In this document: piece after piece, positions 1 through 8,772 of the stretch
Layout of the letters: each line of letters opens with the position of its first letter
Position numbering within the stretch: position 1 is the stretch's first letter
Assembly: GCA_012744475.1 (NCBI GenBank)
Contig: JAAYBV010000001.1
Coordinates: forward strand, 1-64,000
Reading direction: 5' to 3'
Source of the DNA: Phycisphaerae bacterium
Lineage (GTDB): Bacteria; Planctomycetota; Phycisphaerae; Sedimentisphaerales; Anaerobacaceae
DNA: 64,000 bases
Made by a program: the position numbers and the translations under genes
Notes under the pieces: generated by a model
Seen by the model: only the letters and a program-made list of their open reading frames with translations
The model's database searches: none
Told to the model about the DNA's origin: nothing

Positions 1-1342
1 AGACGAGCCAGTCCTCTTGCTCATCCAGGGCAATGATCCCCTGCTCAATGCAGCTATAGGCAATCTCTACGGGTGAATCATTGCTCCATATCTCAGGGCC
101 GCCATTGGACACAACGCAGTTCACCACACTGACATGGCTGGACCTCGGATCGCTGTTGATGTCCACCGCAAGGAACGGGGCCTCCGGCGCGCGATTCTCC
201 AGGATAGTGCAATTGATGATCTCCAGGGAACTGCCTTCCCGCGTGCTCCACGCCCCTCCACGCCTGCCGGCTTGGTTTCCGACCAGAAGCGAATTGACCA
301 GTGTCACATCGCCAAACTGGCTGTGGCAGACCCCTCCGCCTGAGACGCCGGTGTTCCCCACAAACAGACTGCTCTCAATACGCGCGCTGCCTTCACACAG
401 GATTGCGCCTCCTACATAGGGTGTAGCGGCATTTCCTCGGAAGACACAGCGGACCACCGTATTGGTCGTTGAAATCCCATCCAGGTACAGCGCCCCTCCC
501 TGTCTGGCACGGTTGTCTGCGAACGTACAACCAACGACCACGCCAGCCCCTATCAAGCTGGCGGAACCTCCCTTCCGCCACGCATAGTTCTCGGTAAACA
601 CACAGTGGTTCAGAACAACATTGCCACCTCTTAAAGCCCCTCCTTCTTCCGCTGCATTCCTGACGAATTGGCATCGCTCGATCACCGCAGACGCTCCCCA
701 TGTCACGAGACGAACTGCCCCCGAACAGTAGGGATGCCGGCCGTCGGTGCAATTGGCGAAGAAGGTGCAGTTGCTGATCGTCATGTTGCCCAGGATCTCT
801 AACGCTCCGAAGCTCGATCCCCCACCCGTTATGACGCATCCGTCTAATCGCGATCCATCGCCGTAGATGTACATCACACTCGAATTGTCCGTACGCGTGG
901 GGTCGTCTTTCATCATCGCCGGATCGGTCACTTCTGCATCGTTGCCCAGCAGATCGCCGCTGAGCACGGTCTGGCATGTCTCGCTGTCCCGCCGATTCGG
1001 GTCGTCCGCACCGATCCCGGCGCAGCCTCCCAGAAGGCTCATCCCGCCGCTCAGACGGAAGGAGACATTCCGATCGCGCCCCCCATCAGGGTTCCGACGA
1101 TCTCGATCGGGCTTATAGATTCCTTGCGCGACGCGGATTTCGATGGGTTCGCCCACCGCTTCGGCATCGGCGAGGGCATCCTGGAGGAACCGATACGCCG
1201 TGGTCCAGGACCGGCCGTCGCCATTCGCCGCCGCGTCGTCATCGACGTAGACGATGCGCTGGGCCGCTAAAGCGGCGGCGCCGGCAACCAGTAGAAAGAC
1301 TCCCGTGATGAATGCGACTCTGCGAACCATCCTCCGCATCAT
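1..1342 (-). CDS. Secreted right-handed beta-helix protein, C-terminus beyond left edge
   Basis: The frame is open from the start codon at 1342 to the window edge, about 447 codons, and has no stop inside the window. A GGAGGG ribosome site precedes the two adjacent ATG codons. The product opens with basic residues and a hydrophobic signal peptide ending near 'AAALAAQ', then 'YVDDDAAANGDGRSW', the usual opening of planctomycete pectate-lyase-like surface proteins. The rest is a ladder of short turns such as 'ISNCTFFANC', 'LNHCVFTENYA' and 'GCTFADNRARQGGALYL', typical of parallel beta-helix or polymorphic-outer-membrane-type repeats. It is probably exported and binds or cleaves polysaccharide, but no catalytic residues could be assigned and the C-terminal anchor lies outside the window. 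It is the last gene of a minus-strand run after rlmN. Confidence 0.85.
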   Translation of the reverse strand, partial: MMRRMVRRVAFITGVFLLVAGAAALAAQRIVYVDDDAAANGDGRSWTTAYRFLQDALADAEAVGEPIEIRVAQGIYKPDRDRRNPDGGRDRNVSFRLSGGMSLLGGCAGIGADDPNRRDSETCQTVLSGDLLGNDAEVTDPAMMKDDPTRTDNSSVMYIYGDGSRLDGCVITGGGSSFGALEILGNMTISNCTFFANCTDGRHPYCSGAVRLVTWGASAVIERCQFVRNAAEEGGALRGGNVVLNHCVFTENYAWRKGGSASLIGAGVVVGCTFADNRARQGGALYLDGISTTNTVVRCVFRGNAATPYVGGAILCEGSARIESSLFVGNTGVSGGGVCHSQFGDVTLVNSLLVGNQAGRRGGAWSTREGSSLEIINCTILENRAPEAPFLAVDINSDPRSSHVSVVNCVVSNGGPEIWSNDSPVEIAYSCIEQGIIALDEQEDWLV

Positions 1343-1420
1343 GATGCTCCCTCCGTATCCGATCTCGGCATTCAACTCTGTCAGAAATCATAGCACATCC
1401 GACGGGATTTGTCCAGCGTG

Positions 1421-1485
1421 TTCGTAGTTTGCTCGTAAGAGCATACATGGTAACGCCTCACGGCGTCACTACAAACAACTACGAA
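1421..1485. terminator. Nested hairpin overlapping the rlmN stop codon
   Basis: TTCGTAGTT (1421-1429) pairs with AACTACGAA (1477-1485), and an inner hairpin ACGCC-TCAC-GGCGT sits at 1453-1466. It overlaps the rlmN stop codon, so it could end transcription before the beta-helix gene, but there is no long U tract. The inner core recurs at 8068-8081 as ACGCC-TGAT-GGCGT, so this is also a small dispersed repeat. Confidence 0.45.
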
Positions 1486-2513
1486 CGGGCGCGGCCGTAG
1501 CCGGCCTGGAGCTGGCCGCAGGCGGCCTGGATTTGGCGGCCGAGCCGGAAGCGGGTGACGGTCTCGACGCCGGCGTCGGTGAGGACCGAAGCGAATCGGG
1601 CGATACGGTCGCGGCTGCTGCCCGCCAGCTCGCAGCCCGGGTACGGGTTGTGCTCGATCAGGTTGACGTTGCAGGGGATGCCGCGCAGCAGCTTGACGAG
1701 CAGGTGGGCATGGGCGGTCGAGTCGTTGAGCTTGTCGATCAGCACGTATTCGAAGGTCACGCGCTGCTGCGTTCGCGCCTGGTAGGTATGCACGGCCTTG
1801 AGCAGCTCCGCGAGCGGGTACTTGCGGGCGATGGGCATGATGCGGCGGCGCAGCGGATCGCTCGGCGCGTTCAGCGAGATCGCCAAGCGGGGTCGGACGT
1901 CTTCGTCGGCCAGCCGGACGATCGCAGGCGCGACGCCGCACGTGCTGATCGTGATGTGCCGGATCCCGATGTTCTTGCCGGAAGCGTGGTTCAGGATGCG
2001 GATGGACTTGAGCACGGCGTCGTAGTTCTCGAACGGCTCGCCCATGCCCATGTAGACCACGTTGTTGATCTTACCCGCGTCTTGCTCCGCCTGATTCACT
2101 TCGTCGGCGATCTCGCCGGCGGTCAGGCTGCGGCGGAGCTGGATCCGCCCCGTCGCGCAGAACGCGCAGCCCATCGCGCAGCCGACCTGCGTCGAGACGC
2201 ACAGCGTCAGCCGTTGCTCATCGCGCAGCAGCACCGCCTCGACCCGCTCGCCGTCGGCCAGCTCGAAGAGGTACTTCCGCGAGCCGTCCGGGTCCGCCAG
2301 GCAGTCGAGCGTCTTGAGCTGCGAAATGAAATAACCCCGCGCGCCGAGCGTCTCGCGAAACGCCTTGCTCAGCGGCGTGATATCCGAAACGGCCGCCGCG
2401 TTCTTGGCGTGCACGAAGCTGAAGATGTACTTCGCCTGGTAGGCCTTCTGCCCCAGTTCCACCACGAGCCGCTCCAGCTCGCCCAACGTCATGTCCTTGA
2501 TGTCCTTGCTCAT
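1479..2513 (-). CDS. rlmN: Dual-specificity 23S rRNA m2A2503 / tRNA m2A37 methyltransferase
   Basis: This is a radical-SAM enzyme that methylates C2 of A2503 in 23S rRNA and A37 in some tRNAs. The 344-residue length fits the family. The [4Fe-4S] motif is C112-x3-C116-x2-C119 in 'GCAMGCAFCATG'. Other family landmarks are 'NNVVYMGMGEPFENYD', 'ISTCGVAPAI', 'AISLNAP' and the 3'-end 'NLIEHNPYPG'. A cysteine in the C-terminal 'ACGQLQAGYG' is at the position expected for the second catalytic cysteine that resolves the methyl-RNA intermediate. The ATG at 2513 is the natural start of the conserved N-terminal domain. It is a housekeeping gene transcribed toward the beta-helix gene. Confidence 0.95.
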   Translation of the reverse strand: MSKDIKDMTLGELERLVVELGQKAYQAKYIFSFVHAKNAAAVSDITPLSKAFRETLGARGYFISQLKTLDCLADPDGSRKYLFELADGERVEAVLLRDEQRLTLCVSTQVGCAMGCAFCATGRIQLRRSLTAGEIADEVNQAEQDAGKINNVVYMGMGEPFENYDAVLKSIRILNHASGKNIGIRHITISTCGVAPAIVRLADEDVRPRLAISLNAPSDPLRRRIMPIARKYPLAELLKAVHTYQARTQQRVTFEYVLIDKLNDSTAHAHLLVKLLRGIPCNVNLIEHNPYPGCELAGSSRDRIARFASVLTDAGVETVTRFRLGRQIQAACGQLQAGYGRARS

Positions 2514-2669
2514 CGCCGCATTCTACCACATCGGACGTTCGCAGGCGAACGGCTCTCTTGGCCCGGTGGGCCGAGTGCTCCTGGCTCATCGCCCGCCGGA
2601 AGGCAAAGGAATAGCCGGCTTTGGGCTGACCCACGGGACGACCCTCATGACGTGACAGAGCAGCAGAGA

Positions 2670-3641
2670 CTAACACGGTCCACTCTGGAGGAAGCGCGCT
2701 CGTGAGGCGGGAGCAGCTTGTGGATCGAACAGCATTCGTCCGACGTCGCGGGGCAGGTCGGTCTCGATGAGGTCGATGCCCATGTCCAACAGCGCACGGT
2801 ATTGCCGGCGCAAGTCGTTTACGTCTGTGACCTGTCGCTCGACGAGCAGGCGGTCGATGTTGCGAGAGGTGCCGCCCATGCAACTGGCGCCTCTGGTGTG
2901 GATCATCTCGCACAATTGAGGCTCCTGCGGCGGCGAGTGGCCGACGAACGCGACGATGTTGGACCACGGCACGCCGGTCCGGTCGAACGCCGCCACCTGC
3001 TCGGCGTTCGGAATCATCACCTCCATCATGATGTGCGGGTTCATCGCGTAGCACCGCTGCGCATCGGCAAAGCTGTACACAATCAGAACGGCGTAGGCCT
3101 CGGCGTTGTGCTCGGCGAGCTTGCGCGCGCGGGCTTCGACGGGCACGTCCTTCTGATCCAGCACGAGGATCGTCTTGCCCCGCGCCCATTGCAGCGCCTC
3201 GTCGAGCGTGGGAATCGAATACTCCGTGAGGACTCCCGCGGCGTCTTTCAGCCGCAGCGCCTTCAGTTCCTCCCACGTGCGATCGACCACGCGCCCGGTT
3301 CCGTTGGTCGTCCGCTCCAGCGTGGGGTCATGGTGCAGCACGATGACGCCATCCTTGGTGTAGCGGGGATCGACCTCCATCATCGCGTGCGTGTGCCGCA
3401 GGGTGTTCTCGAAGGTCGCGATGCAGTTCTCCGGAAGACCCTTTCCCGCGCCGCCCCGATGGGCGCTGACCAAGTGCAGCGATTGGCCATCGTGCCGGAG
3501 GAGGTTCTTCAGGCCCTCCGGGGTCCTCGCATCGATGGTCCACAAGGCCGGTGACGGCTGCGAGGTTGTCGCCGCACCGCAGGCCGGCCTCCATGCCAGA
3601 AGGCAGAGGGCCGCGATTCCAATGACACTCGTGCGTTTCAC
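2670..3641 (-). CDS. Secreted glycerophosphodiester phosphodiesterase family protein
   Basis: The 323-residue protein has an N-terminal signal peptide (residues 1-23, ending 'PACGAA'). The GDPD-type TIM barrel is marked by H61-R-G-G, 'PEN' with E71, 'EVDPRYTKDGVIVLHHD' (E89, D91, H104) and 'TTNGTG'. These match the metal-binding and catalytic residues of glycerophosphodiesterases, which release glycerol-3-phosphate and an alcohol. The C-terminal half is less conserved but keeps 'GIDLIETDLP', the family's closing strand. The signal peptide suggests periplasmic or surface phosphodiester scavenging. It lies between ftsK and rlmN with 34 bp and 156 bp spacing. The substrate is not predictable. 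Confidence 0.85.
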   Translation of the reverse strand: MKRTSVIGIAALCLLAWRPACGAATTSQPSPALWTIDARTPEGLKNLLRHDGQSLHLVSAHRGGAGKGLPENCIATFENTLRHTHAMMEVDPRYTKDGVIVLHHDPTLERTTNGTGRVVDRTWEELKALRLKDAAGVLTEYSIPTLDEALQWARGKTILVLDQKDVPVEARARKLAEHNAEAYAVLIVYSFADAQRCYAMNPHIMMEVMIPNAEQVAAFDRTGVPWSNIVAFVGHSPPQEPQLCEMIHTRGASCMGGTSRNIDRLLVERQVTDVNDLRRQYRALLDMGIDLIETDLPRDVGRMLFDPQAAPASRARFLQSGPC

Positions 3642-3675
3642 AGTGTCGCCTCCATCCGGGGCACGGGCTTGCGGC

Positions 3676-6174
3676 TCAATCGTCGTCGGCGGTGCTGGAG
3701 ATGTAGCCTTGCTGGCCTTCGCTGGCGTAGGCGCGAGCGGGTTCCGGGTCCTCCTCTTCCTCGGCCAGATCGGCGTAGCCGGCCTCGCCGTCGTCGCTCA
3801 TCTGGCTGCGGATCGCCTCGTATTCCTCCAGCGTCATCAGCACCTCGCGGGCCTGGCTGCCTTTGTACTCGCCGAGGATGCCGGCAGCCGCCATCATCTC
3901 GATCATGCGCGAGGCGCGGGCGTACCCGACGCTGAGTTTGCGCTGGAGCAGGGACACGCTGCCTCGTTTGCTCTCGAGGACCACGCGCACGCCCTGGTCG
4001 AACAGCTCATCGCGCGGCATCTCGCCGGCGTCGACGCGCTTGAGCTGCGTCAGCTCCGGATGGAACTGCGGCTCGGCGACGTCCTTGAGGTGCTTGATGA
4101 TGCCGCGAATCTCCGCCTCGTCGAGGAACGTGCCCTGGGCGCGGATCAGGTCGCTGGTGCCGGGCTTGAGGAAGAGCATGTCGCCTTCGCCCAGGAGCGT
4201 CTCGGCGCCGTTCTGGTCGAGGATGATCCGGCTGTCCATCCGGGCGGCCACGCGGAAGCCGATGCGGCACGGCATGTTCGACTTGATCAGGCCGGTGACG
4301 ACCGTTGCCTGCGGACGCTGCGTCGCCAGAACGATGTGGATGCCGACGGCACGGCTCTTCTGGGCCAGGCGGACGATGTAGGCTTCGATCTCCTTCGAGG
4401 CGGTCATCATCAGGTCGGCCAGCTCGTCGATCACGATCATGATGTAGGGCAGCTTCTTGGGGATCTGCGCCTCTTCGTCCGGGGTGCTCGGCGCAAATCG
4501 CGCGACGACTTCTTCGGCGCCCAGCTTGTTGAACTCAGCGATGTTCTTGACTCGCGCCTCGGCCAGCAGGGCATAGCGCTCATCCATCTTCACCGTTGCC
4601 CACTCGAGGATCTGCACCGCCATCTGCGTCTCGGTCACGATCGGGCACATCAGGTGCGGGACCGTGCTGAAGGCGGTCATCTCGACCATCTTCGGGTCGA
4701 TCAGGATCATCTGCACGTCGTCAGGCCGCTTGGTCAGCAGGATACTGACGATGATGCTGTTGATGCAGACGCTCTTGCCCGATCCGGTGGTGCCCGCGAT
4801 CAGCAGGTGCGGCATGCGGGTCAGGTCGGAGACCAGCGCCTCGCCCGCGGAGTCCTTGCCGAGGAACAGCGGGATTTCCATCTTGCTCGCTCGCGTGCCC
4901 CCCAGGTCCATCAGGCTCTTGATGCGGACCTTTTCCTTGGCGCTGTTGGGCACTTCGATGCCGATGGTGTGCTTGCCGGGCAACGGCGCGACGACGCGGA
5001 CGGCGCCGGCGCTCAGCGCCCGTGCGATGTCGTTGGACAGGTTGGTGATCCGGCTGACTTTGATGCCCGCGGCCAGCTCCAGCTCGAACATCGTCACGAC
5101 CGGCCCGGTATCGGCGGCCACGACCCGCGCGTTGATGTTGAATTCGCTCAGCAGCTTCTCCAGCGCGCTGGCCTTGGCCTTGACGACCTTCTCCTGGATG
5201 GCGGCGTAGCCATACTCGGGATCGGCCAGCAGCTCCATCGGAGGCAGGGTGTAGTCGTCGTAGGAGGGCTGGACGAAGGGCGGCGGCGGGCGTTTCTCGA
5301 CGCGCTGCCGCACCTCCATCGGCAGCGGACGCTTCACCGCACGCGCGACCGGAGCCTCAAGGGCTTCCTCGACTTCTTCGTCCTCTTCCGGGCTTGCCGC
5401 CTGGTCTTCGTATTCGTCCTGCTCGGCCTCGGCCTCGTCGTCGGCATAGTCCTCTACTTCCTCACGGGCTTTGGCCGTCCCGCCGCCGGCCGTGGCCAGC
5501 GATTTCTGCCTGGCGCTGAGCCGTTGCCAGATTTCGCTGAGCGCTTCGGAGTGCTCCCTGGCGACCGACCAGGCGGGCACGACGAAACCGATGACCCGGC
5601 GCACGGCGATTCCGCAGGCGGCCAGCACGCCGATGATGATGCTGTCGGCCAGCAGGGCCAGACCGACCGCCCAGGTCGCCGAGACGAGGATGAACGTGCC
5701 CAGGACCGCGAAGCGGCTCCGCAAGAACGTGGCGGCCGAGACCCCGAGCACCCCGCCCGAGCCGAGCGGGAAGGCGTAGACCTTGTGCGGCCAGAAGAAG
5801 TAGAACGTTGTCGAGACCGCGATCGTCAGCAACACCATCCCCACGAAGCGGAAGACGACCTGGCTGACGGTGCGATCCGCGATCCGCGCCAGCAGGTAGC
5901 ACAGCAGCGATCCGAGCAAAACGAAGGCGCCGGGACCGACGTAGTACAGAAGATAGAACGCCGCAAAGGCGCCTATCGAGCCACACCAGTTCGTCGCCGG
6001 CTCGTTCGGCGGATACGAATACGTGCTCGGACGGTCTGCAATGTCGAAGCTCAGGCAACTGAACAGAAGCACCAGACAGACAACGACCCCGATGCACAGA
6101 AGCGCCAGGCGAACCCCCGCCCCGATGATCTTGTGCCTGTTCCTCTTCGCTCGTGACTTCCTGTTCGTGGCCAC
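3676..6174 (-). CDS. ftsK: FtsK/SpoIIIE-type DNA translocase
   Basis: The 832-residue septal DNA pump moves chromosome ends through the closing division site and activates dimer resolution. Four hydrophobic segments occupy residues 20-185 ('LLCIGVVVCLVLLFSCL' and following). An acidic linker follows (about 235-275), then the alpha/beta motor with Walker A 'AGTTGSGKSVCINS' near residue 460 and Walker B 'IMIVIDELADLMM'. The C-terminal gamma winged helix that reads KOPS sites is visible as 'SLLQRKLSVGYARASRMIE'. The start is GTG at 6174 behind AAGGGGG. The C-terminus is a short acidic tail. Length matches SpoIIIE-size homologues, not the long linker form of E. coli. Confidence 0.95.
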   Translation of the reverse strand: MATNRKSRAKRNRHKIIGAGVRLALLCIGVVVCLVLLFSCLSFDIADRPSTYSYPPNEPATNWCGSIGAFAAFYLLYYVGPGAFVLLGSLLCYLLARIADRTVSQVVFRFVGMVLLTIAVSTTFYFFWPHKVYAFPLGSGGVLGVSAATFLRSRFAVLGTFILVSATWAVGLALLADSIIIGVLAACGIAVRRVIGFVVPAWSVAREHSEALSEIWQRLSARQKSLATAGGGTAKAREEVEDYADDEAEAEQDEYEDQAASPEEDEEVEEALEAPVARAVKRPLPMEVRQRVEKRPPPPFVQPSYDDYTLPPMELLADPEYGYAAIQEKVVKAKASALEKLLSEFNINARVVAADTGPVVTMFELELAAGIKVSRITNLSNDIARALSAGAVRVVAPLPGKHTIGIEVPNSAKEKVRIKSLMDLGGTRASKMEIPLFLGKDSAGEALVSDLTRMPHLLIAGTTGSGKSVCINSIIVSILLTKRPDDVQMILIDPKMVEMTAFSTVPHLMCPIVTETQMAVQILEWATVKMDERYALLAEARVKNIAEFNKLGAEEVVARFAPSTPDEEAQIPKKLPYIMIVIDELADLMMTASKEIEAYIVRLAQKSRAVGIHIVLATQRPQATVVTGLIKSNMPCRIGFRVAARMDSRIILDQNGAETLLGEGDMLFLKPGTSDLIRAQGTFLDEAEIRGIIKHLKDVAEPQFHPELTQLKRVDAGEMPRDELFDQGVRVVLESKRGSVSLLQRKLSVGYARASRMIEMMAAAGILGEYKGSQAREVLMTLEEYEAIRSQMSDDGEAGYADLAEEEEDPEPARAYASEGQQGYISSTADDD

Positions 6175-6340
6175 CGTACCGCACCCCCTTCAATGGGTCC
6201 TATAAAATCCAACGCCACGGAAGCGCACACCCTCCGGGCTCTTGTCCAACCTGTGTTTATATCGGCACCACACAGGTCTTTTCTGCAGTATTGTCTGGCC
6301 GGCCACGAGCCGCCGTCGGCGCGTTCGCTGAAAACGCGCG

Positions 6341-7984
6341 TCAGGGTTTGGCGATCGTGGTGGCGTAGCGGTTAGTGATGGGCAATCGGCGGTCTTTGCC
6401 GAAGGCCTTGGGGGTGATGCGAACGCCGGGCGGGGACTGGCGGCGCTTGTACTCGTTGCGGTCGATCATCCGGATCACGCGCTCGACGTCTTTGGCGGGC
6501 AGGCCGGAGGCGACCAGCTCGCGGGCGGACAGGTCCTTCTCGACGTAGCCCTTGATGATTTCGTCGAGCAGATCGTAATCCGGCAGCGAGTCGGCGTCCT
6601 TCTGATCGGGCCGCAGCTCGGCGCTGGGCGGGCGCGTGATGACGGCGGACGGAATCAGCTCGCGGCCGGCCTTCTCGTTCATGTAGGCAGCGAGGCGATA
6701 GACCACCGTCTTGAGCACATCCTTGATGACCGCGAATCCACCGGCGCTGTCGCCATAGAGCGTGCTGTAGCCGACGGAGGTTTCGCTCTTGTTGCCGGCG
6801 GTCAGCACGAGCGCTCCAGCCTGGTTGCTCAGGGACATCAGGATCGTGCCGCGAATCCGCGCCTGGAGGTTCTCGTAGGCCAGACCCTTCTCGTCCCAGG
6901 TCGGGTCCGCCTGGAGCGCCTTGTTGAACGGCGTCAGGATCGGCTCGATGGGAATTGTCAGCAGCACAAAACCCAGGTTATTGGCCACCTTGGCCGCATC
7001 GGCGATGGTCTCGGGGCTGTTGAACCGCGAGGGCATGGTGATGCCCAGCACGTTCTCGGCGCCGAGGGCGGCCACGGCGATGGCGGCGGTGACCGCCGAA
7101 TCGATCCCGCCGCTGATGCCCAGCAGCACCTTGCGAAACCCGTTCTTTCTCGCGTAGTCCCGCGTGCCCAGGACAAGGGCCTGATAGACCTCGTCCAGCA
7201 GTTCCTCGGCCCCTGTGACCGGCGGCCGGACCGGGGCGATGGTGACGGTGCCGGCGGACCGCGCCACGTCGGCGATCAGCAGGTCCTCGTCAAAGGCTCT
7301 GGCCCTGGCGGCGATCCGACCGGCGGAGTCGGCCAGGATGCTCCGGCCGTCGAAGACCAGTTCGTCCTGTCCGCCGATCAGATTGCAGTAGGCCACGCCG
7401 CAGCCAAAGGCTTTCGTGCATCGTGCGATGATACGGCCCCGTTCGTCAAGCTTGCCCATGTGGAAGGGCGAGGCGGAGACATTGACCAGCAGATCGAAGG
7501 GATCGACATCGGCGAAGAACCGCCGGAGAGTCTCGGTCTCCCAGAGGTCCTCGCAAATGGTCAGGGCGACTCTCAGCCCGCCAATCTCGATGAGAACGGG
7601 ACGGTTGCCGGGCTTGAAGTAGCGACGCTCGTCGAAGACGCCGTAATTGGGCAGCTCGCGTTTCTGGTAGGTTTCAGCGATGCGCCCCTCCTGGATCACG
7701 ACCGCGGCGTTGAACGCGGTGCCGTTGACGCTCTCGACGAAGCCGGCCACGACAGTCTTCCGGGGACAGGCGCCCGCCAAGGTTTCGACTGCGGTCCAGT
7801 TGTCTTCCAGAAACTGCCTCTTGTACACCAGGTCTTCGGGAGGGTAGCCACAGACCGCCAGTTCGGGGAAGACCACCAGGTCCGCTCCGGCCTCGACGGC
7901 CTGTGCCCACATCGTCTTCATCTTCTCCACATTGCCCGACAGATCGCCGACGGTGGCGTTGAATTGGCCCAGAGCGACTCGCAC
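6341..7984 (-). CDS. nadE: Glutamine-hydrolysing NAD+ synthetase
   Basis: The 547-residue enzyme makes NAD+ from deamido-NAD, ATP and glutamine. Residues 1-260 form a nitrilase-type glutaminase with the catalytic Glu in 'VFPELAVCGYPPEDL', Lys in 'YQKRELPNYGVFDE' and Cys in 'ALTICEDLWE'. Residues 270-547 form the synthetase with the P-loop 'GISGGIDSAV' and 'GNKSETSVGYSTLYGD'. It uses a GTG start at 7984 with a GGAG 11 bases upstream. It closes the minus-strand run that starts the window. Because it can use glutamine, it should work without a separate ammonia supply. Confidence 0.95.
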   Translation of the reverse strand: MRVALGQFNATVGDLSGNVEKMKTMWAQAVEAGADLVVFPELAVCGYPPEDLVYKRQFLEDNWTAVETLAGACPRKTVVAGFVESVNGTAFNAAVVIQEGRIAETYQKRELPNYGVFDERRYFKPGNRPVLIEIGGLRVALTICEDLWETETLRRFFADVDPFDLLVNVSASPFHMGKLDERGRIIARCTKAFGCGVAYCNLIGGQDELVFDGRSILADSAGRIAARARAFDEDLLIADVARSAGTVTIAPVRPPVTGAEELLDEVYQALVLGTRDYARKNGFRKVLLGISGGIDSAVTAAIAVAALGAENVLGITMPSRFNSPETIADAAKVANNLGFVLLTIPIEPILTPFNKALQADPTWDEKGLAYENLQARIRGTILMSLSNQAGALVLTAGNKSETSVGYSTLYGDSAGGFAVIKDVLKTVVYRLAAYMNEKAGRELIPSAVITRPPSAELRPDQKDADSLPDYDLLDEIIKGYVEKDLSARELVASGLPAKDVERVIRMIDRNEYKRRQSPPGVRITPKAFGKDRRLPITNRYATTIAKP

Positions 7985-8148
7985 TTTTGCTCTAACTCCA
8001 AACGACTCGATGCACTAAAAGCCCGGCACGACGCTCTTGCCGTTCGCAGTGTGCCCGCAGGGCATAACGCCTGATGGCGTCACTTCAGACGATTCTATCG
8101 GTCCGCCCTTGGGCGGCAACTCTTTTTGTCGCCGCCTCGCCGATCGGG

Positions 8149-8204
8149 CGCCTGCCGGTAGGGGCGAATAATCATTCGCCCCTACGCGGGTTGACCGGCA
8201 GGCG
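8149..8204. repeat. Nested perfect palindrome in the nadE/GNAT intergenic region
   Basis: The inner stem GTAGGGGCGAAT (8158-8169) pairs perfectly with 8174-8185 across a four-base loop. The outer arm CGCCTGCCGGT (8149-8159) matches 8194-8204 inverted. It occupies the 310-base gap between divergent nadE and the GNAT gene, with a small ACGCC/GGCGT hairpin at 8068-8081. The inner stem resembles dispersed extragenic palindromes found in many genomes. No gene was seen in this gap. Confidence 0.75.
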
Positions 8205-8218
8205 GGCCCGTCTATAAT
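8191..8218 (+). promoter_or_regulatory. Sigma70-type promoter for the GNAT gene
   Basis: TTGACC (8191-8196), 16-base spacer, TATAAT (8213-8218). The -35 box overlaps the right arm of the palindrome at 8194-8204, so the repeat may have supplied or may modulate the promoter. The start codon lies about 70 bases after the expected transcription start. Confidence 0.7.
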
Positions 8219-8294
8219 GGCCGTCGGTTGCGGATCGCGGTGACGTGGTTCGCAGGCAACCTCGAACGCCTGGAGATGGACATCCCGAGCGACC

Positions 8295-8729
8295 ATGGAG
8301 AACCGACCGACATTCCGCCTTGCCCGCTCGCTGGACGATCTGATCAAGGTCTTCATCGTTCGCGGTATCGTCTTCATGGACGAGCAGCACGTGCGCTACG
8401 GCCAGGAAATGGACGAGCACGAGCATGCCGCCATCCATATCCTCGGCGAGCTCGACGGCGAGCCTATCGCCGCCGGGCGAATTCGTTTCACCGGCCCGTT
8501 TGCCAAACTCGAACGGCTTGCCGTGCGAAAACCCTATCGCGGGCGGGGCTACGGCGACCAGCTCGTGCGTTTTGCCATGGACGTCGCTCGGGGGATGGGC
8601 TCCAACCGCTTCAAGCTCAACGCCCAGTTGGCCGTCCGCGATTTCTACGCCCGGCATGGGTTCCGCGTCTGTGGCGAGAATTTCACCGAGGCCAACATCG
8701 AACACTGCCCCATGATCCGCGAAGACTAG
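8295..8729 (+). CDS. GNAT family N-acetyltransferase
   Basis: This 144-residue protein is a single GNAT domain. The acetyl-CoA-binding motif A is visible as 'LERLAVRKPYRGRGYGDQLV', with R-G-R-G-Y-G as the pyrophosphate loop, and the C-terminal strand-turn reads 'VRDFYARHGFRVCGENFTE'. The arrangement with 'EHAAIHILGELDGEPIAAGRIR' resembles the ElaA-like subgroup, whose substrates are mostly unknown. It has its own near-consensus promoter and no clear Shine-Dalgarno sequence. A gene of unknown function follows 43 bp downstream on the same strand. The substrate cannot be deduced. Confidence 0.8.
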   Translation: MENRPTFRLARSLDDLIKVFIVRGIVFMDEQHVRYGQEMDEHEHAAIHILGELDGEPIAAGRIRFTGPFAKLERLAVRKPYRGRGYGDQLVRFAMDVARGMGSNRFKLNAQLAVRDFYARHGFRVCGENFTEANIEHCPMIRED

Positions 8730-8772
8730 ACCCGGGTACAGTCCAAGATGACAACCATGAGCGGGGCCCGAT

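Noticed and set aside
3391-6156. A 921-codon open frame antisense to ftsK
   Set aside because: It mirrors a clear ftsK gene in high-GC DNA, has no ribosome site and reads as low-complexity Arg/Asp/Val repeats with no recognisable domain.
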